A DNA stretch of 64,000 nucleotides from Bacillus sp. HSf4. GTDB taxonomy: Bacteria > Bacillota > Bacilli > Bacillales > Bacillaceae. The position numbers and the translations under genes are program-made. The notes beneath the pieces were generated by a model. That model had not been told where the DNA came from, did no database searches, and saw only the letters and a list, made by a program, of their open reading frames with translations. The stretch spans positions 2,096,001 to 2,160,000 of the forward strand of contig NZ_CP120679.1 of NCBI RefSeq assembly GCF_029537375.1, in the 5' to 3' direction. Shown one piece after another: positions 25,243-35,015 of the stretch. The stretch's first letter is position 1. Every line of letters begins with the position of its first letter.

Positions 25243-26433
25243 TTATTGATCATGGTTTGCGGAGCTGGCAAGCCACGGCATCTCGGGAATGAGAGCCGGG
25301 TGATGGTAAAGGTCATTGATCAACCTGTCCTTTATACCGAGCGGGTTTCGATTTAAATCCTTCAGGCTGAAATGAATGCTTCCCGGGATGTCAGAAGAGC
25401 GGTTTAATGCGATCTGTCTTGGGTATTCTTCAGGGTCTGACCATGCTGGATCAGCGTTTTGGTTGATCTTATAGGCCGCTTGTCCAATATATAAATGAAT
25501 GGGGCGACCTTCCGTTTCATGTTTCCACCAATCGACCAATATGTCATAGCTGGCTGGTGCAAAACCGATGCTCCAATAGATTTGCGGGGCAATATAATCA
25601 AGATAGCCCTGCTTGATCCATTCCCGTGTGTCTGCATAAAGGTCGTCATAGTTTGTCATTCCGGCCGTCGTATTCGAACCGGTCGGATCATCCGCCTTGT
25701 TTCTCCACACACCGAATGGACTGATGCCAAATTTGACGCATGGTTTTTCTTTCTTAATGGCGGCATTGATCTGTTTGACAAGCTGGTTGACGTTGTCCCG
25801 CCGCCAATCATCGATATTTGCAAAGCGGTCCTTGCCGTATTTCTCATATGTGTCCTGATCAGGAAATTCTTTACCTGCGATTTTATAAGGATAAAAATAG
25901 TCGTCCATATGAACGGCGTCAATATCATAGTTTTTGACGACTTCTTCAATACCTTTTACAATGAAGGTCTGTGCTTCGGGGATGCCGGGATTATAGTACA
26001 GCTGGCTGCCATAGGCGACGACCCATTCCGGATGTTTTCTGGCCGGATGATCTGCGGAAAGCCTGTTTACATCCGTATGATTCATCGTGATCCGGTAGGG
26101 GTTGAACCATGCATGAAATTCAAGCTTTCTTCGATGTGTTTCATCCAGCAAAAAACAGAGCGGATCATATCCCGGGTCTTTCCCTTGGATACCAGTCAAA
26201 TATTCTGACCACGGACCGTAAGACGAAGGATAAAAAGCGTCGGCTGTCGGCTTGATTTGGACGACGACAGCGTTCATTCCCATGTCCTGAACGTCATCTA
26301 ACAATTTGATGTATTCTTCTTTTTGCTGGCTCACTGTGAGTCCTTTTTTTGAAGGCCAATCAATGTTTGTGACGGTGGCGATCCATACCGCACGCAGCTC
26401 TCTCGCTTGACTTGTGCCGCACATCGCTTTCAT
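25243..26433 (-). CDS. glycoside-hydrolase-like protein (DUF187/GHL10, YngK-like), no signal peptide
   Basis: TIM-barrel protein related to B. subtilis YngK, about 396 aa. Signature stretches are ELRAVWIATVTNIDWPSK, MGMNAVVVQIKPTADAFYPS, FHAWFNPYRI, YYNPGIPEAQ, DIDAVHMDDYFYPY, FGISPFGVWRNK and YIAPQIYWSIGF. The YngK I know carries a signal peptide and a longer C-terminus; this one starts MKAMCGTSQARELRAVW and stops soon after the barrel, so it looks cytoplasmic. I use ATG 26433, 6 bases after GGGGAG (ATG 26439 abuts it). Substrate unknown; a polysaccharide or peptidoglycan link is only inferred. Confidence 0.85.
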   Translation of the reverse strand: MKAMCGTSQARELRAVWIATVTNIDWPSKKGLTVSQQKEEYIKLLDDVQDMGMNAVVVQIKPTADAFYPSSYGPWSEYLTGIQGKDPGYDPLCFLLDETHRRKLEFHAWFNPYRITMNHTDVNRLSADHPARKHPEWVVAYGSQLYYNPGIPEAQTFIVKGIEEVVKNYDIDAVHMDDYFYPYKIAGKEFPDQDTYEKYGKDRFANIDDWRRDNVNQLVKQINAAIKKEKPCVKFGISPFGVWRNKADDPTGSNTTAGMTNYDDLYADTREWIKQGYLDYIAPQIYWSIGFAPASYDILVDWWKHETEGRPIHLYIGQAAYKINQNADPAWSDPEEYPRQIALNRSSDIPGSIHFSLKDLNRNPLGIKDRLINDLYHHPALIPEMPWLASSANHDQ

Positions 26434-26503
26434 GCACATCTCCCCTTTCGAAAAATTCGAAACTTTCTGTTATTATATGCCAAACCGTTCGATTTGTATA
26501 TAA

Positions 26504-26540
26504 AAACAGACTAAGGCAAAACGTGTGCCTTAGTCTGTTT
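26504..26540 (-). terminator. terminator overlapping the nrnB stop
   Basis: AAACAGACTAAGGCA pairs perfectly with TGCCTTAGTCTGTTT (15 bp, 7-base loop); TTTATA follows on the minus strand. The TAA stop of nrnB is inside the stem. Confidence 0.88.
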
Positions 26541-27732
26541 GTTTGATGAACTGTTGAATTTGCTGCATGAGAAACCGGATATATGCCTCATCCCTGACGA
26601 GCCATGCCGCATAATTCCTTTTCATAAACCGTTCAGCTTCCTGAAACGAAGCAAATGTTTCATTTTGCGTCACACCGTTTAATTGGATCTTCCACCCGCG
26701 GCCGCTCGGAAAAAGAAAAAATTGATCCTCTTCTCTGTTTGTATAAAGTGATCCGTATTCGGACTCTTTCAGGTTATAGATGTTTTTGAAGGCGTCCGCT
26801 CTCAAAGGCTCTATCGGGAACGGCTCTGTCACATACAGTCTGAACACGTCGTCTGTCAACGGGCAGCCGGCCGCTTTAGCATGCCCTCCTCCGCCAAATC
26901 CGGCGGCGATTTCTGATACATCGGTATCATCGTGAATCGTGCGGAGGCTCACCTTTTTGCCGCCCATATTTAAGATGGCAATGTAGTCGAGATGCGGGTA
27001 TGTTTTACCAAGTTCGTTTCCCACCTCTGAATGGTAAGCCTCGGCGTGAACGATACCGACACAGTGGGCATTGATGAAGGTTTGCACGATTTCCCGCCTT
27101 TTCCTGCGGATATATCGTTCGATTTTTCCCTCTTCCATATCCAATATTTTTTCTTCGAATTCGTCAAAAGAAAATTCATCATTTTCCTTAAGTCGACGGA
27201 CCATTTTATCTTCAAATTCATCAATGGACACAAGAAAAAACAAGTCATTCAGACGCTTCGCCTGCTGGTTGCCCGCCTGTTCCCATTCCCAGGTGTCGTA
27301 TTGACGGACAAGTTCGACAAATTGATCCAAAGCTTTTGATTGCGGGATGAGACCGTTGTCCAGCAGATATTCATAAAAAAGCGATGTGGCTGAAGCGAGC
27401 CGGCCGTCTTCATATTGAACTTTGACCATGCCCCATGGGTGCTCATTCAAATGGAGCGCCGTTTTGTGGTGGTCGATCAGTTTGACCTTTCCTCCGGCTT
27501 CCGCATACTCGCTCAGCTTTTTTTCGTTTTCCTGATGGACGGACAAATCGGTTATCCATAATCCGTCATGATGCTTCCCTTTTTCTTTCGCTCTGTCCAA
27601 AAACCGTTCGACTTGCATATCCAGCCCGGTGACAGAGTTATAGCGGACCTCCACCTGTTCGCCAAACGCCACTTTCGCGATGATTCCGCAGCCGACTCCG
27701 TCCAAATCATTATGAGAATACAAATGGTACAT
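26530..27732 (-). CDS. nrnB: nanoRNase / oligoribonuclease of the DHH family (NrnB)
   Basis: Degrades very short RNA oligonucleotides to mononucleotides. The DHH phosphoesterase motifs are visible: SHNDLDGVGCG (metal Asp), LWITDLSV, VKLIDHHKTALHLN (the DHH motif) and the DHHA1 end GFGGGGHAKAAGCPL. ATG 27732 gives about 400 aa, matching B. subtilis NrnB (YngD, 399 aa) and placing AGGTGG 8 bases upstream; the longer frame from GTG 27744 is unlikely. It precedes the yngK-like gene and follows pflA with 114 bases between. Confidence 0.93.
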   Translation of the reverse strand: MYHLYSHNDLDGVGCGIIAKVAFGEQVEVRYNSVTGLDMQVERFLDRAKEKGKHHDGLWITDLSVHQENEKKLSEYAEAGGKVKLIDHHKTALHLNEHPWGMVKVQYEDGRLASATSLFYEYLLDNGLIPQSKALDQFVELVRQYDTWEWEQAGNQQAKRLNDLFFLVSIDEFEDKMVRRLKENDEFSFDEFEEKILDMEEGKIERYIRRKRREIVQTFINAHCVGIVHAEAYHSEVGNELGKTYPHLDYIAILNMGGKKVSLRTIHDDTDVSEIAAGFGGGGHAKAAGCPLTDDVFRLYVTEPFPIEPLRADAFKNIYNLKESEYGSLYTNREEDQFFLFPSGRGWKIQLNGVTQNETFASFQEAERFMKRNYAAWLVRDEAYIRFLMQQIQQFIKQTD

Positions 27733-27758
27733 GCTGCCGCCCACCTTGCTTATTTTTT

Positions 27759-27788
27759 CGCCCTGTATTCTCCTGTTGGAGACGGGCG
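27759..27788 (+). repeat. hairpin between pflA and nrnB
   Basis: CGCCC / GGGCG outer stem with an inner TCTCC / GGAGA stem; on the plus strand TCTTTTCTT follows, on the minus strand AAAAAA. It could limit readthrough from pflA or end an antisense transcript. No plus-strand gene lies upstream. Confidence 0.4.
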
Positions 27789-27846
27789 TCTTTTCTTAGC
27801 TGATATCTGTTTTACTATTGTAAAAATGCAGCGGTTTTATACTCTG

Positions 27847-28581
27847 TTATGTGATTTGGGCGGTTAAGAGTCTGTAGGCGTTTTCGACACGCTCTTCAGC
27901 CGGGGGATCAATACCTTTTAATGGGTATTCGATTCCGAGCGCTTCCCATTTATAAACGCCGAGCTTATGATACGGCAGAACTTCCACTTTTTGAACATTC
28001 GACAGGGTGCCGATAAAGCGGCCAAGCGCGATTAAATCTTCATCAATATCCGAGATGCCGGGAACCAATACATGACGAATCCAGACAGGAACTTGATGGT
28101 CGTTTAAGAAGCCGGCGAAATCCAAAATGTGGTCGTTCGCCATCCCTGTCAGCTTGATATGCTTTTTTCGATCGATATGTTTTATATCAAGCAGGACAAG
28201 GTCGGTGTATGTCATCAATTCCGCGATCTGCTTTTGAAATGAGGACGCTGTTGAATAGCATCCGCCGGAAGAGTCAAGAGCCGTGTGAATGCCGTGCTTT
28301 TTACACGATTTGAACAGCTCTGTTATAAAGGGAAGCTGCAGCAGCGGCTCGCCTCCGCTGACCGTGATCCCGCCGCCCGATGATTGGATGAACGGGAGGT
28401 ACGATTGGATGTCGCGGACGATTTCAGAAACCGACATTTGTTTTCCTGATCCAATCTCCCAAGTATCTGCATTATGGCAAAATTGACAGCGTAAAAGACA
28501 GCCTTGTGTAAAGATGACGTATCGAATCCCGGGGCCATCGACCGTACCAAAGGTCTCAATCGAATGAATGTTTCCCAACAT
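27847..28581 (-). CDS. pflA: pyruvate formate-lyase activating enzyme (PflA)
   Basis: Radical-SAM enzyme that installs the glycyl radical on PflB. The 4Fe-4S motif CLLRCQFC is at about residue 29, after TFGTVDGPGIRYVIFTQG; GGEP (SAM-binding) is in ITVSGGEPLLQ. At 244 aa it is full length. It lies 53 bases downstream of pflB in the same direction, so it is cotranscribed with its substrate protein. Confidence 0.97.
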   Translation of the reverse strand: MLGNIHSIETFGTVDGPGIRYVIFTQGCLLRCQFCHNADTWEIGSGKQMSVSEIVRDIQSYLPFIQSSGGGITVSGGEPLLQLPFITELFKSCKKHGIHTALDSSGGCYSTASSFQKQIAELMTYTDLVLLDIKHIDRKKHIKLTGMANDHILDFAGFLNDHQVPVWIRHVLVPGISDIDEDLIALGRFIGTLSNVQKVEVLPYHKLGVYKWEALGIEYPLKGIDPPAEERVENAYRLLTAQIT

Positions 28582-28634
28582 GTGAAGATCGCCTCTTTTC
28601 CGGGAGCGAAGCAGGAAAGCTTCGCCCCAATTGC

Positions 28635-30860
28635 TTACATTGATTCATGGAATGTTCTGCTGATCACGTCCAATTGCTGCTCTTTCGTCAGTTTAATGAA
28701 GTTGACCGCGTAACCTGATACACGGATGGTCAGCTGCGGGTATTTTTCAGGGTGTTCCATCGCATCAAGCAATGTCTCTCTGTTGAAGACGTTCACATTT
28801 AAGTGATGTCCTGTTTTTGCAGCATAGCCGTCAAGAATGCTTGATAAATTAACGGCGCGGGTTTCTTCATCTTTGCCGAGCGCTTTCGGGACGATGGAAA
28901 ATGTGTTGGATATACCGTCCATTGCATAGTTGTAAGGCAATTTCGCCACGGAAGACAGAGAGGCGAGCGTTCCTTTTGAATCGCGGCCGTGCATCGGATT
29001 TGCACCAGGGGCGAACGGTTCGCCGGCCCGCCGTCCGTCCGGTGTATTTCCCGTTTTCTTGCCGTAAACAACGTTTGATGTGATCGTTAAAATCGACATC
29101 GTATGAAGCGACCCGCGGTACGTTTGGTGCTTGCGGAGCTTTTTCATAAACCGTTCGACAATGTCGACAGCTATGCTGTCCACACGATCATCATTGTTAC
29201 CGTATTTCGGGAAATCACCTTCTGTTTCAAAGTCAACAGCGAGGCCATTTTCATCGCGAAGCACTTTTACTTTGGCATATTTGATAGCGCTTAACGAGTC
29301 GGCCACAACGCTTAGTCCCGCGACACCGGTTGCCATTGTCCGCAGAATGTTTGTATCATGCAGAGCCATTTCAATTCTTTCGTAAGAGTACTTATCATGC
29401 ATGTAATGGATGATGTTCAGCGTGTTGATGTACAGAGCGGCAAGCCATTCCATTGTCTGATCAAACTTGTGCATGACTTCTTCATAATCGAGTACATCTG
29501 AAGCGACCGGCGGCATTTCAGGTGCGACTTGAACCTTGTGTTTTTCATCTTTTCCGCCGTTAATCGCGTAAAGAAGCGCTTTCGCGAGGTTGGCGCGGGC
29601 ACCGAAAAATTGCATTTGCTTGCCGATTTCCATTGCGGATACACAGCAGGCGATACCGTAATCATCGCCATATTCAGGTCGCATGATATCATCATTTTCA
29701 TATTGAATGGAGCTTGTTTTAATCGACATTTTCGCACAGTAGTGTTTAAAGTTTTCAGGAAGCCTGACAGACCAAAGCACGGTCAAATTCGGTTCAGGTG
29801 CAGGCCCCAAGTTATCAAGCGTATGAAGAAAGCGGAACGAGTTTTTCGTAACAAGAGCCCGTCCGTCATGTGCGATCCCTCCGATCGATTCTGTCACCCA
29901 GGTCGGATCTCCGCTGAACAATTCATTGTACTCAGGTGTGCGGGCGAATTTGACCAGGCGCAGCTTCATGACGAAGTGGTCGACGAGCTCCTGGGCCTCC
30001 TGTTCTGTCAACACACCGTTTTTAAGATCTCTTTCGATGTAAATATCAAGGAAAGTCGATACGCGGCCAAGGCTCATCGCGGCTCCATTTTGCTCTTTGA
30101 TGGCTGCCAGGTACGCGAAGTAGAGCCATTGAAAAGCCTCTTTTGCATCGGCGGCCGGGCGGGAAATATCATAGCCGTAGCTTGATGCCATGGCCTTCAA
30201 TTCATTCAAGGCACGGAGCTGCTCAGACAGTTCTTCGCGCAGGCGGATATTTTCCTCCGACATGAGCGGGCTGGTTTCCTTTGCATCTTTCTTCTTTTCA
30301 TTGATTAAAAAGTCTACGCCGTAAAGTGCGACTCTGCGGTAATCGCCAATGATGCGTCCGCGTCCGTATGCATCAGGAAGCCCGGTGATAATCCCGACTT
30401 TTCGCGCAAGCTTCATTTCATCCGTGTAAGCGTCAAAAACACCTTGGTTATGGGTTTTCCGATAATCTGTAAAGATTCTTTCCACTTCATCATCCAGCTT
30501 AAATCCGTATGACTCGCATGCCTGCTTCGCCATGCGGATGCCGCCGAAAGGCTGGAGCGAGCGCTTAAACGGTGCATCTGTTTGGACGCCGACTACTTTT
30601 TCTAAATCTTTGTCCAAATATCCTGGATTGTGAGATGTGATCGTGGAGACGATTTCCGTATCCATATCAAGGACTCCGCCGTTGTCCCGCTCTTGTTTGC
30701 TTAAATCCATGATTTGGTCCCATAATCTTGTTGTGGCTTCTGTTGGAGATTCGAGAAACGATTCGTCACCCTGATAAGGCTCGACATTACTGAGGATAAA
30801 GTCCCGGACATTGACTTCTTTTTGCCACACATTTTCAGTGAAACCCTTCCATTGTTCCAT
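28635..30860 (-). CDS. pflB: formate C-acetyltransferase (pyruvate formate-lyase, PflB)
   Basis: Glycyl radical enzyme converting pyruvate and CoA to acetyl-CoA and formate under anaerobic conditions, about 741 aa. The adjacent catalytic cysteines are in GIACCVSAM and the radical glycine in RVSGYAVNF near the C-terminus; [15 protein letters not shown] and [19 protein letters not shown] are typical. I use ATG 30860, 6 bases after GAGGTGG; ATG 30866 is an alternative. FNR and Rex-type boxes upstream point to induction by oxygen limitation and high NADH. Confidence 0.97.
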   Translation of the reverse strand: MEQWKGFTENVWQKEVNVRDFILSNVEPYQGDESFLESPTEATTRLWDQIMDLSKQERDNGGVLDMDTEIVSTITSHNPGYLDKDLEKVVGVQTDAPFKRSLQPFGGIRMAKQACESYGFKLDDEVERIFTDYRKTHNQGVFDAYTDEMKLARKVGIITGLPDAYGRGRIIGDYRRVALYGVDFLINEKKKDAKETSPLMSEENIRLREELSEQLRALNELKAMASSYGYDISRPAADAKEAFQWLYFAYLAAIKEQNGAAMSLGRVSTFLDIYIERDLKNGVLTEQEAQELVDHFVMKLRLVKFARTPEYNELFSGDPTWVTESIGGIAHDGRALVTKNSFRFLHTLDNLGPAPEPNLTVLWSVRLPENFKHYCAKMSIKTSSIQYENDDIMRPEYGDDYGIACCVSAMEIGKQMQFFGARANLAKALLYAINGGKDEKHKVQVAPEMPPVASDVLDYEEVMHKFDQTMEWLAALYINTLNIIHYMHDKYSYERIEMALHDTNILRTMATGVAGLSVVADSLSAIKYAKVKVLRDENGLAVDFETEGDFPKYGNNDDRVDSIAVDIVERFMKKLRKHQTYRGSLHTMSILTITSNVVYGKKTGNTPDGRRAGEPFAPGANPMHGRDSKGTLASLSSVAKLPYNYAMDGISNTFSIVPKALGKDEETRAVNLSSILDGYAAKTGHHLNVNVFNRETLLDAMEHPEKYPQLTIRVSGYAVNFIKLTKEQQLDVISRTFHESM

Positions 30861-30939
30861 TTTCATCCACCTCTTTTTGAATCAATTTAATATAACAGCT
30901 GTTACCTCTATATCTTATGGTTAATATAACAGACTTGAA

Positions 30940-30955
30940 TGTGAAAAAAGTCACA
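30940..30955. promoter_or_regulatory. FNR box upstream of pflB
   Basis: TGTGAAAAAAGTCACA, a perfect TGTGA-N6-TCACA. Its centre is about 42 bases upstream of the start expected from a TAAGAT -10 at 30912-30917 (minus strand), the position used by FNR as activator. Confidence 0.85.
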
Positions 30956-30960
30956 CAATC

Positions 30961-30978
30961 TTGTGAAATACTTAACAA
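30961..30978. promoter_or_regulatory. Rex-type box upstream of pflB
   Basis: TTGTGAAATACTTAACAA matches the Rex consensus TTGTGAA-N4-TTCACAA except for one base in the right arm. It lies 5 bases from the FNR box, upstream of it; the same sequence also forms an imperfect FNR half pair. Confidence 0.65.
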
Positions 30979-31024
30979 GTTTGCGAAAGTTCTTTGAACA
31001 TCTACTATTTAACGTGTTAGAGCG

Positions 31025-31108
31025 TTGGTTTACAGAATGACAATGTACTATAATAAGTAGCTTTTCCACTAAACTGTTATATAAAATATGTATAGCTCTG
31101 TTTGGATC
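31025..31108 (+). promoter_or_regulatory. possible plus-strand promoter and short transcript
   Basis: TTGGTT (31025-31030) and TATAAT (31049-31054) with an 18-base spacer face a 17-bp hairpin at 31109-31150. Transcription would give an RNA of roughly 90 bases ending at that hairpin. No credible coding frame is present. Speculative. Confidence 0.25.
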
Positions 31109-31150
31109 ACACAAATAAGCCGGTGGCTGAATGACCGGCTTATTTGTGTG
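31109..31150. terminator. hairpin terminator after the GT4 gene
   Basis: CACACAAATAAGCCGGT pairs perfectly with ACCGGCTTATTTGTGTG around an 8-base loop, 9 bases after the GT4 stop on the minus strand. The U-rich half of the stem can act as the tract in either direction. Confidence 0.7.
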
Positions 31151-31159
31151 AGGCGAGCC

Positions 31160-32653
31160 TTATCGGCATCCGACAGAGATCGTTTGGTTGCCGAACGATT
31201 CAAGCGTACTTTTCAATACATAGCTGCCGGCGGGGAGATGGTGAAACTCATAAACTCCTTCCGGCTCGACTGCCTTTGTTTGCAGCAGAACACCTGACAG
31301 GTCATAGACATGAATGTAATGCTGCCGCTCCCTGAGCTGGCTTTTCAAGTCCGTCGGGATTTCTCCTGATAGAATAAAACCGGGTTGATCGGTTATGCCC
31401 GGGTCAATTTGCTTTAGGATCTCCACATCAGGCTCTGTTCCGGATGAAGGTTCAAGGGAGGCAGGCTGTCCGACTTGGCACTTTAGGTACAGCCTTTCCA
31501 TCGATGCCATGTGGACGCTGATATCCCAATATTTCATGGCTTTTTCTCGCGCCCGTCTTCCCAATTGTGAGCGGAAGGCGTCATCGTCCAGCAAATGCCG
31601 CAGCTTTTCCGCAAGTGCATCACTGTTGCCTGTGGGAACGAGCAATCCGTCAGCGCCGTCTTTGATGATTTCTTTTATGCCGCCTGCTTCTGCGGCCAGG
31701 ATCGGTTTTGCGGAAAATTGGCCTTCCAGGATCACAAGCGGAAAAGTATCATGCAGTGAAGGCAAAACAATGATATCGCTGCCGTTCATTAAGTGAGGTA
31801 TGTCATGCCGTTTTCCGAGAAAGGAAATGGCTGCCCCGATGTCGAGCTGTTCGGCTGTACGCTGCAAAGCTTCCAATTCCGGCCCCTCCCCCGCCAGCAG
31901 GCAGTGAAAATCCTTCCGTTCTCGGCTGAGTTTGGAAAGGGCTTCAATCAGGTAGCGGTGCCCTTTTACCGGTACCAGCCGGGCCGGGCAGAGGATGGTT
32001 TTTTTGCCTTCATCTCGGCTTTTTTTCGCCGGATTTTCATTTTCGATAAAGGGTTCCTTGACGATGCCGTATGGAATGACTTGAATTTTGGACGGGGTGA
32101 CACCGATTTGGATCAGCTGTTTTTTCAGCCACTGGCAGGGAACGGCAACAATGTCGCCTGACATCGCCCCCAGGCATTCTTCCATTTTCATATACTGCTG
32201 TTCACGTTCCGTTTTATTGTAAAATTCACCGGTTACTTTTGCCTCGTGATATTTAAAATTATGAAGCGATACGATCAGCGGAATATGCGGGGGCTTGGAA
32301 CGGGCCATCGCTCTGGCCGTCATAAAATCGTGACAGTGGATGACATCGTAGCCGCTCATGTCAAACTGCTTAATAGCTTGTTCCAGGCTGTAGCGCTCCA
32401 TTTCCCTCCAATAGATCCACAGCGGATATTTTGCTGTGTAGGATGTTTGAAAGCGGCGGATGAGCTCGCGTTTCATGCTGTGTTTATCTGCTGACTGCTG
32501 ATCTGCGATTTGAATGTTCAGCCAGCTTTTATCATGTGACATAAGATCGACGGTGTGTCCTTTTTCTTCTAAGCTTTTTCGAAGTGTATCAATATAGGTG
32601 GATGGGCCGTTTGTGTGTGGAGAATACCGATAATAAGCAAGCAATATTTTCAT
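31160..32653 (-). CDS. GT4 glycosyltransferase with an added C-terminal beta-type domain
   Basis: Retaining GT-B glycosyltransferase, about 497 aa. The N-terminal Rossmann domain starts MKILLAYYRYSPHTNGPSTY; the nucleotide-sugar domain has CPARLVPVKGHRYLIEAL, LLAGEGPE, FLGKRHDIP and the donor-binding HDTFPLVILEGQFSAKPI. Residues from about 405 to the end form an extra part (GFILSGEIPTD..., VYDLSGVLL, GVYEFHHLPAGSYVL) resembling a carboxypeptidase-regulatory or CnaB-like beta-sandwich, which I have not seen on GT4 enzymes of this group. ATG 32653 follows GGGGGAAACAT. Acceptor unknown; no signal peptide. It stands alone between pflB and dacC. Confidence 0.85.
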   Translation of the reverse strand: MKILLAYYRYSPHTNGPSTYIDTLRKSLEEKGHTVDLMSHDKSWLNIQIADQQSADKHSMKRELIRRFQTSYTAKYPLWIYWREMERYSLEQAIKQFDMSGYDVIHCHDFMTARAMARSKPPHIPLIVSLHNFKYHEAKVTGEFYNKTEREQQYMKMEECLGAMSGDIVAVPCQWLKKQLIQIGVTPSKIQVIPYGIVKEPFIENENPAKKSRDEGKKTILCPARLVPVKGHRYLIEALSKLSRERKDFHCLLAGEGPELEALQRTAEQLDIGAAISFLGKRHDIPHLMNGSDIIVLPSLHDTFPLVILEGQFSAKPILAAEAGGIKEIIKDGADGLLVPTGNSDALAEKLRHLLDDDAFRSQLGRRAREKAMKYWDISVHMASMERLYLKCQVGQPASLEPSSGTEPDVEILKQIDPGITDQPGFILSGEIPTDLKSQLRERQHYIHVYDLSGVLLQTKAVEPEGVYEFHHLPAGSYVLKSTLESFGNQTISVGCR

Positions 32654-32745
32654 ATGTTTCCCCCTATCTGTCGTTAAACTTATCGGAACCCACTCCCATA
32701 GCATTATATGGCCGAAAGCGAAAAAAGTACGCGATAAACACCGAA

Positions 32746-32777
32746 AACACCCATTGCCCGATTGGGAAATGGGTGTT
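32746..32777 (-). terminator. terminator after dacC
   Basis: AACACCCATT / AATGGGTGTT with inner pairing GCCCGA / TTGGGA; TTTTCGGTGTTTAT follows on the minus strand. It abuts the dacC stop. Confidence 0.8.
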
Positions 32778-32779
32778 GT

Positions 32780-34258
32780 TTATGAAGCGGCTAATATTTC
32801 GGCGATCCTGTCTTCGATCTCTTGCCCTTTTTCATCATCCAGCAGCTGGTTTAAAAGGATGGAGAAGATCAATGTGTCTCCGCTTTTGGTGTCGATATAG
32901 CCCGATAATGAGCTCACAGTTGAAAGCGATCCTGTTTTGGCTCTGACTTTGCCTTTGACCGAAGGGTTTGTCAATCGGTTCCGAAGCGTTCCGCCGACCA
33001 TTCTGTCGCTTGCCCCGCTTACGGGCAGTGAACGGATGTAAGAGGAAAACCATTCTTCATGTTGGACGGAATACAAAAGCTTGGTGATCTGATGAGCGGA
33101 AAGGAGATTGATATGAGAAATTCCCGAACCGTCTCTAAGCAGCAATGCATCTGTATCAACACCAAGCGCTTCAAGCTCTGTTCTCATCACTTCAAGTCCC
33201 TTTTCCCAGCTGCCTTCTTTTTTCACCGTTCTCCCCATTTCCTTGACCAATGTTTCGGCATGGCCGTTGTTGCTCAGCTTCATAAAAGGGATCATCAGTT
33301 CTGACAGCGGCATGGATTGATGAATCGTCATGAGCTCCGCATTCTTCGGTGTTTCACCGATTTTTGCGTCTCCGAGGATGTGAATGCCTTGGCGGTGAAG
33401 CGCCTTTTTAAATAAATCGAGCGCATAACGGGAAGTCTCCCAAACAGCAACCCATTGCCTGACTTTTGATGCTCCCTGCGGAATGGTTCCTTGAATATGG
33501 ATCGTGTTTGTACCGTGGTCCCTTTTCACTTCGATGTCCTTCTTTTTGCCCTCGGGGACAGTTTTGGCATGATTGACGACGTTGACAACGTTTGTCTTGG
33601 GGGAAACGGCCACCGCTGGTTTTTTTCCGGCTTTGCTGCCCGGGGTCACCTCGAGAATGACTGTGCCTGCATCATAATCTTCGTTTGGCGAGGCTGTTAA
33701 AGCAGACACCTGGGCGCCGTAATACTGATCTTCATCGCTCCAGGCCAGGTCGCTGGAATAGCGGACATCATCATACCAGGTGTCATCTCCGACAAGGTGT
33801 CCGCGAATTGAAGTGATCCCTTTTTTGCGAATGTTTTCAGCCATCTCCTCAAAGTCTTTTGTTAACAATGTCGGATCACCTTTTCCTTTTAGATACAGGT
33901 TTCCTTTCAGTGTTTTGCCGCGCTGAACGCCGTCTGTCAAAACCTCTGTCTTGAAGGAATAGTCTTCACCAAGCACAGAGAGCGCGGCCGCCGCTGTTAA
34001 AAGCTTCAAATTGGAAGCAGGTCTGAGGCGAATATCCCCCATGTGGCCGTAGAGGATTTTGCCGGTGGACAGAGATCTGACACTGATCCCTGCGAGGGCG
34101 CCTTGTAAATCCGGGTCCTGTTCTAACAGCCGGTCAATGGCATGCTGGATTCCGCCGCCATCTTCTGCGGCAATGACGGCCGGTTCTTCCCCGCGAATGT
34201 TTAAACCCGGCGCCAATATCATCACGATGCATAAGACAAGTTTTACATATGTTTTCAT
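32780..34258 (-). CDS. dacC: D-alanyl-D-alanine carboxypeptidase, PBP4a (DacC)
   Basis: Low-molecular-weight class C penicillin-binding protein that trims the terminal D-Ala of peptidoglycan. A signal peptide covers about 1-23. The catalytic SxxK is PASNLKLL, the SxN motif is in LSNNGHAE and the KTG motif in VRAKTGSLS; the long inserted domains between SxxK and SxN (about 90-300) are typical of the DacB/PBP4a type. The 492-aa length matches B. subtilis DacC. Monocistronic, flanked by terminators. Confidence 0.95.
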   Translation of the reverse strand: MKTYVKLVLCIVMILAPGLNIRGEEPAVIAAEDGGGIQHAIDRLLEQDPDLQGALAGISVRSLSTGKILYGHMGDIRLRPASNLKLLTAAAALSVLGEDYSFKTEVLTDGVQRGKTLKGNLYLKGKGDPTLLTKDFEEMAENIRKKGITSIRGHLVGDDTWYDDVRYSSDLAWSDEDQYYGAQVSALTASPNEDYDAGTVILEVTPGSKAGKKPAVAVSPKTNVVNVVNHAKTVPEGKKKDIEVKRDHGTNTIHIQGTIPQGASKVRQWVAVWETSRYALDLFKKALHRQGIHILGDAKIGETPKNAELMTIHQSMPLSELMIPFMKLSNNGHAETLVKEMGRTVKKEGSWEKGLEVMRTELEALGVDTDALLLRDGSGISHINLLSAHQITKLLYSVQHEEWFSSYIRSLPVSGASDRMVGGTLRNRLTNPSVKGKVRAKTGSLSTVSSLSGYIDTKSGDTLIFSILLNQLLDDEKGQEIEDRIAEILAAS

Positions 34259-34319
34259 CCTTGTTCCCGCCTCCCATTCTGTTTAATACTTTATTGCAAA
34301 AACGGGCGGGATATACGAT

Positions 34320-35015
34320 TTAATGATCTGTTTTCAATATAAACCTTCGATATAAGCCACACAGCATCAATAAATGAAAAACGATTCCCAATCCGCCGAA
34401 CAAGAAAACATGCGACCCGGCGAGATAGGTTTTGGCTGTCCAATAAGTCGGTGTGATGATCCCGAAAAACTGCCATGGTTCTGGAATGAAAAAGACGAAC
34501 GCTGGTGTAAATGCCATAAGGCTGAACCCTTTCATCAAAGCCAATCCTTCGACTTTATTGGAAGCATAAGCCGCCAAAAGCAGCGTATACAGCGGAGCTT
34601 CGAGTGTGATCATCGAAAGCGCGAAAAAGAGATGAAGCGGGTGTCCGCCCTCCCACAACAAGAGAATCATGCCATAGCAGAGGGTCACTAACATCGGGAA
34701 GGCAAGCCGGATCATTAAATAACCGCGCTTTGAAAGCGGTGTGACGGCAAAATACTGGATTAGATTGTCGTCGCGTTCATCCAGCAGGATAAATCCTGAC
34801 ATGATGCCGAGAATCAGCGGAATCAAGAGCATGGCAAAGCTTATGACCAGCCGGTGGTATACAGCGGCATCCACTCCCGTCATTTTCGCCCCCACCGGTT
34901 CGCCGAAACGTATGACGATGATCAACAGCAGCGGCGCCAGTCCATAAAAAGCAAGCATTGAGTCGCGGCAAATCTGTTTCATATCTCCGCGGATCAGCTG
35001 GATGATTTTCATCAT
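34320..35015 (-). CDS. ABC-2 type exporter permease (second subunit)
   Basis: Integral membrane protein of 231 aa with six hydrophobic segments; the sequence IMSGFILLDERDDNLIQYFAVTPLSKRGYLMIRL is the cytoplasmic loop typical of ABC-2 drug-export permeases. It overlaps the preceding permease gene by 4 bases and is last in a TetR-ATPase-permease-permease operon. The two permeases are similar in size and layout and probably form a heterodimer. Substrate unknown; antibiotic or lipid-like compounds are the usual cargo of such cassettes. Confidence 0.87.
   Translation of the reverse strand: MMKIIQLIRGDMKQICRDSMLAFYGLAPLLLIIVIRFGEPVGAKMTGVDAAVYHRLVISFAMLLIPLILGIMSGFILLDERDDNLIQYFAVTPLSKRGYLMIRLAFPMLVTLCYGMILLLWEGGHPLHLFFALSMITLEAPLYTLLLAAYASNKVEGLALMKGFSLMAFTPAFVFFIPEPWQFFGIITPTYWTAKTYLAGSHVFLFGGLGIVFHLLMLCGLYRRFILKTDH

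Noticed and set aside
25495..26208. 237-residue open frame on the plus strand
   Set aside because: Antisense to the yngK-like gene, whose motifs are unmistakable; no ribosome-binding site and no family resemblance.
29529..30185. 218-residue open frame on the plus strand
   Set aside because: It lies wholly inside pflB on the other strand; a shadow frame in a gene with strong codon bias.
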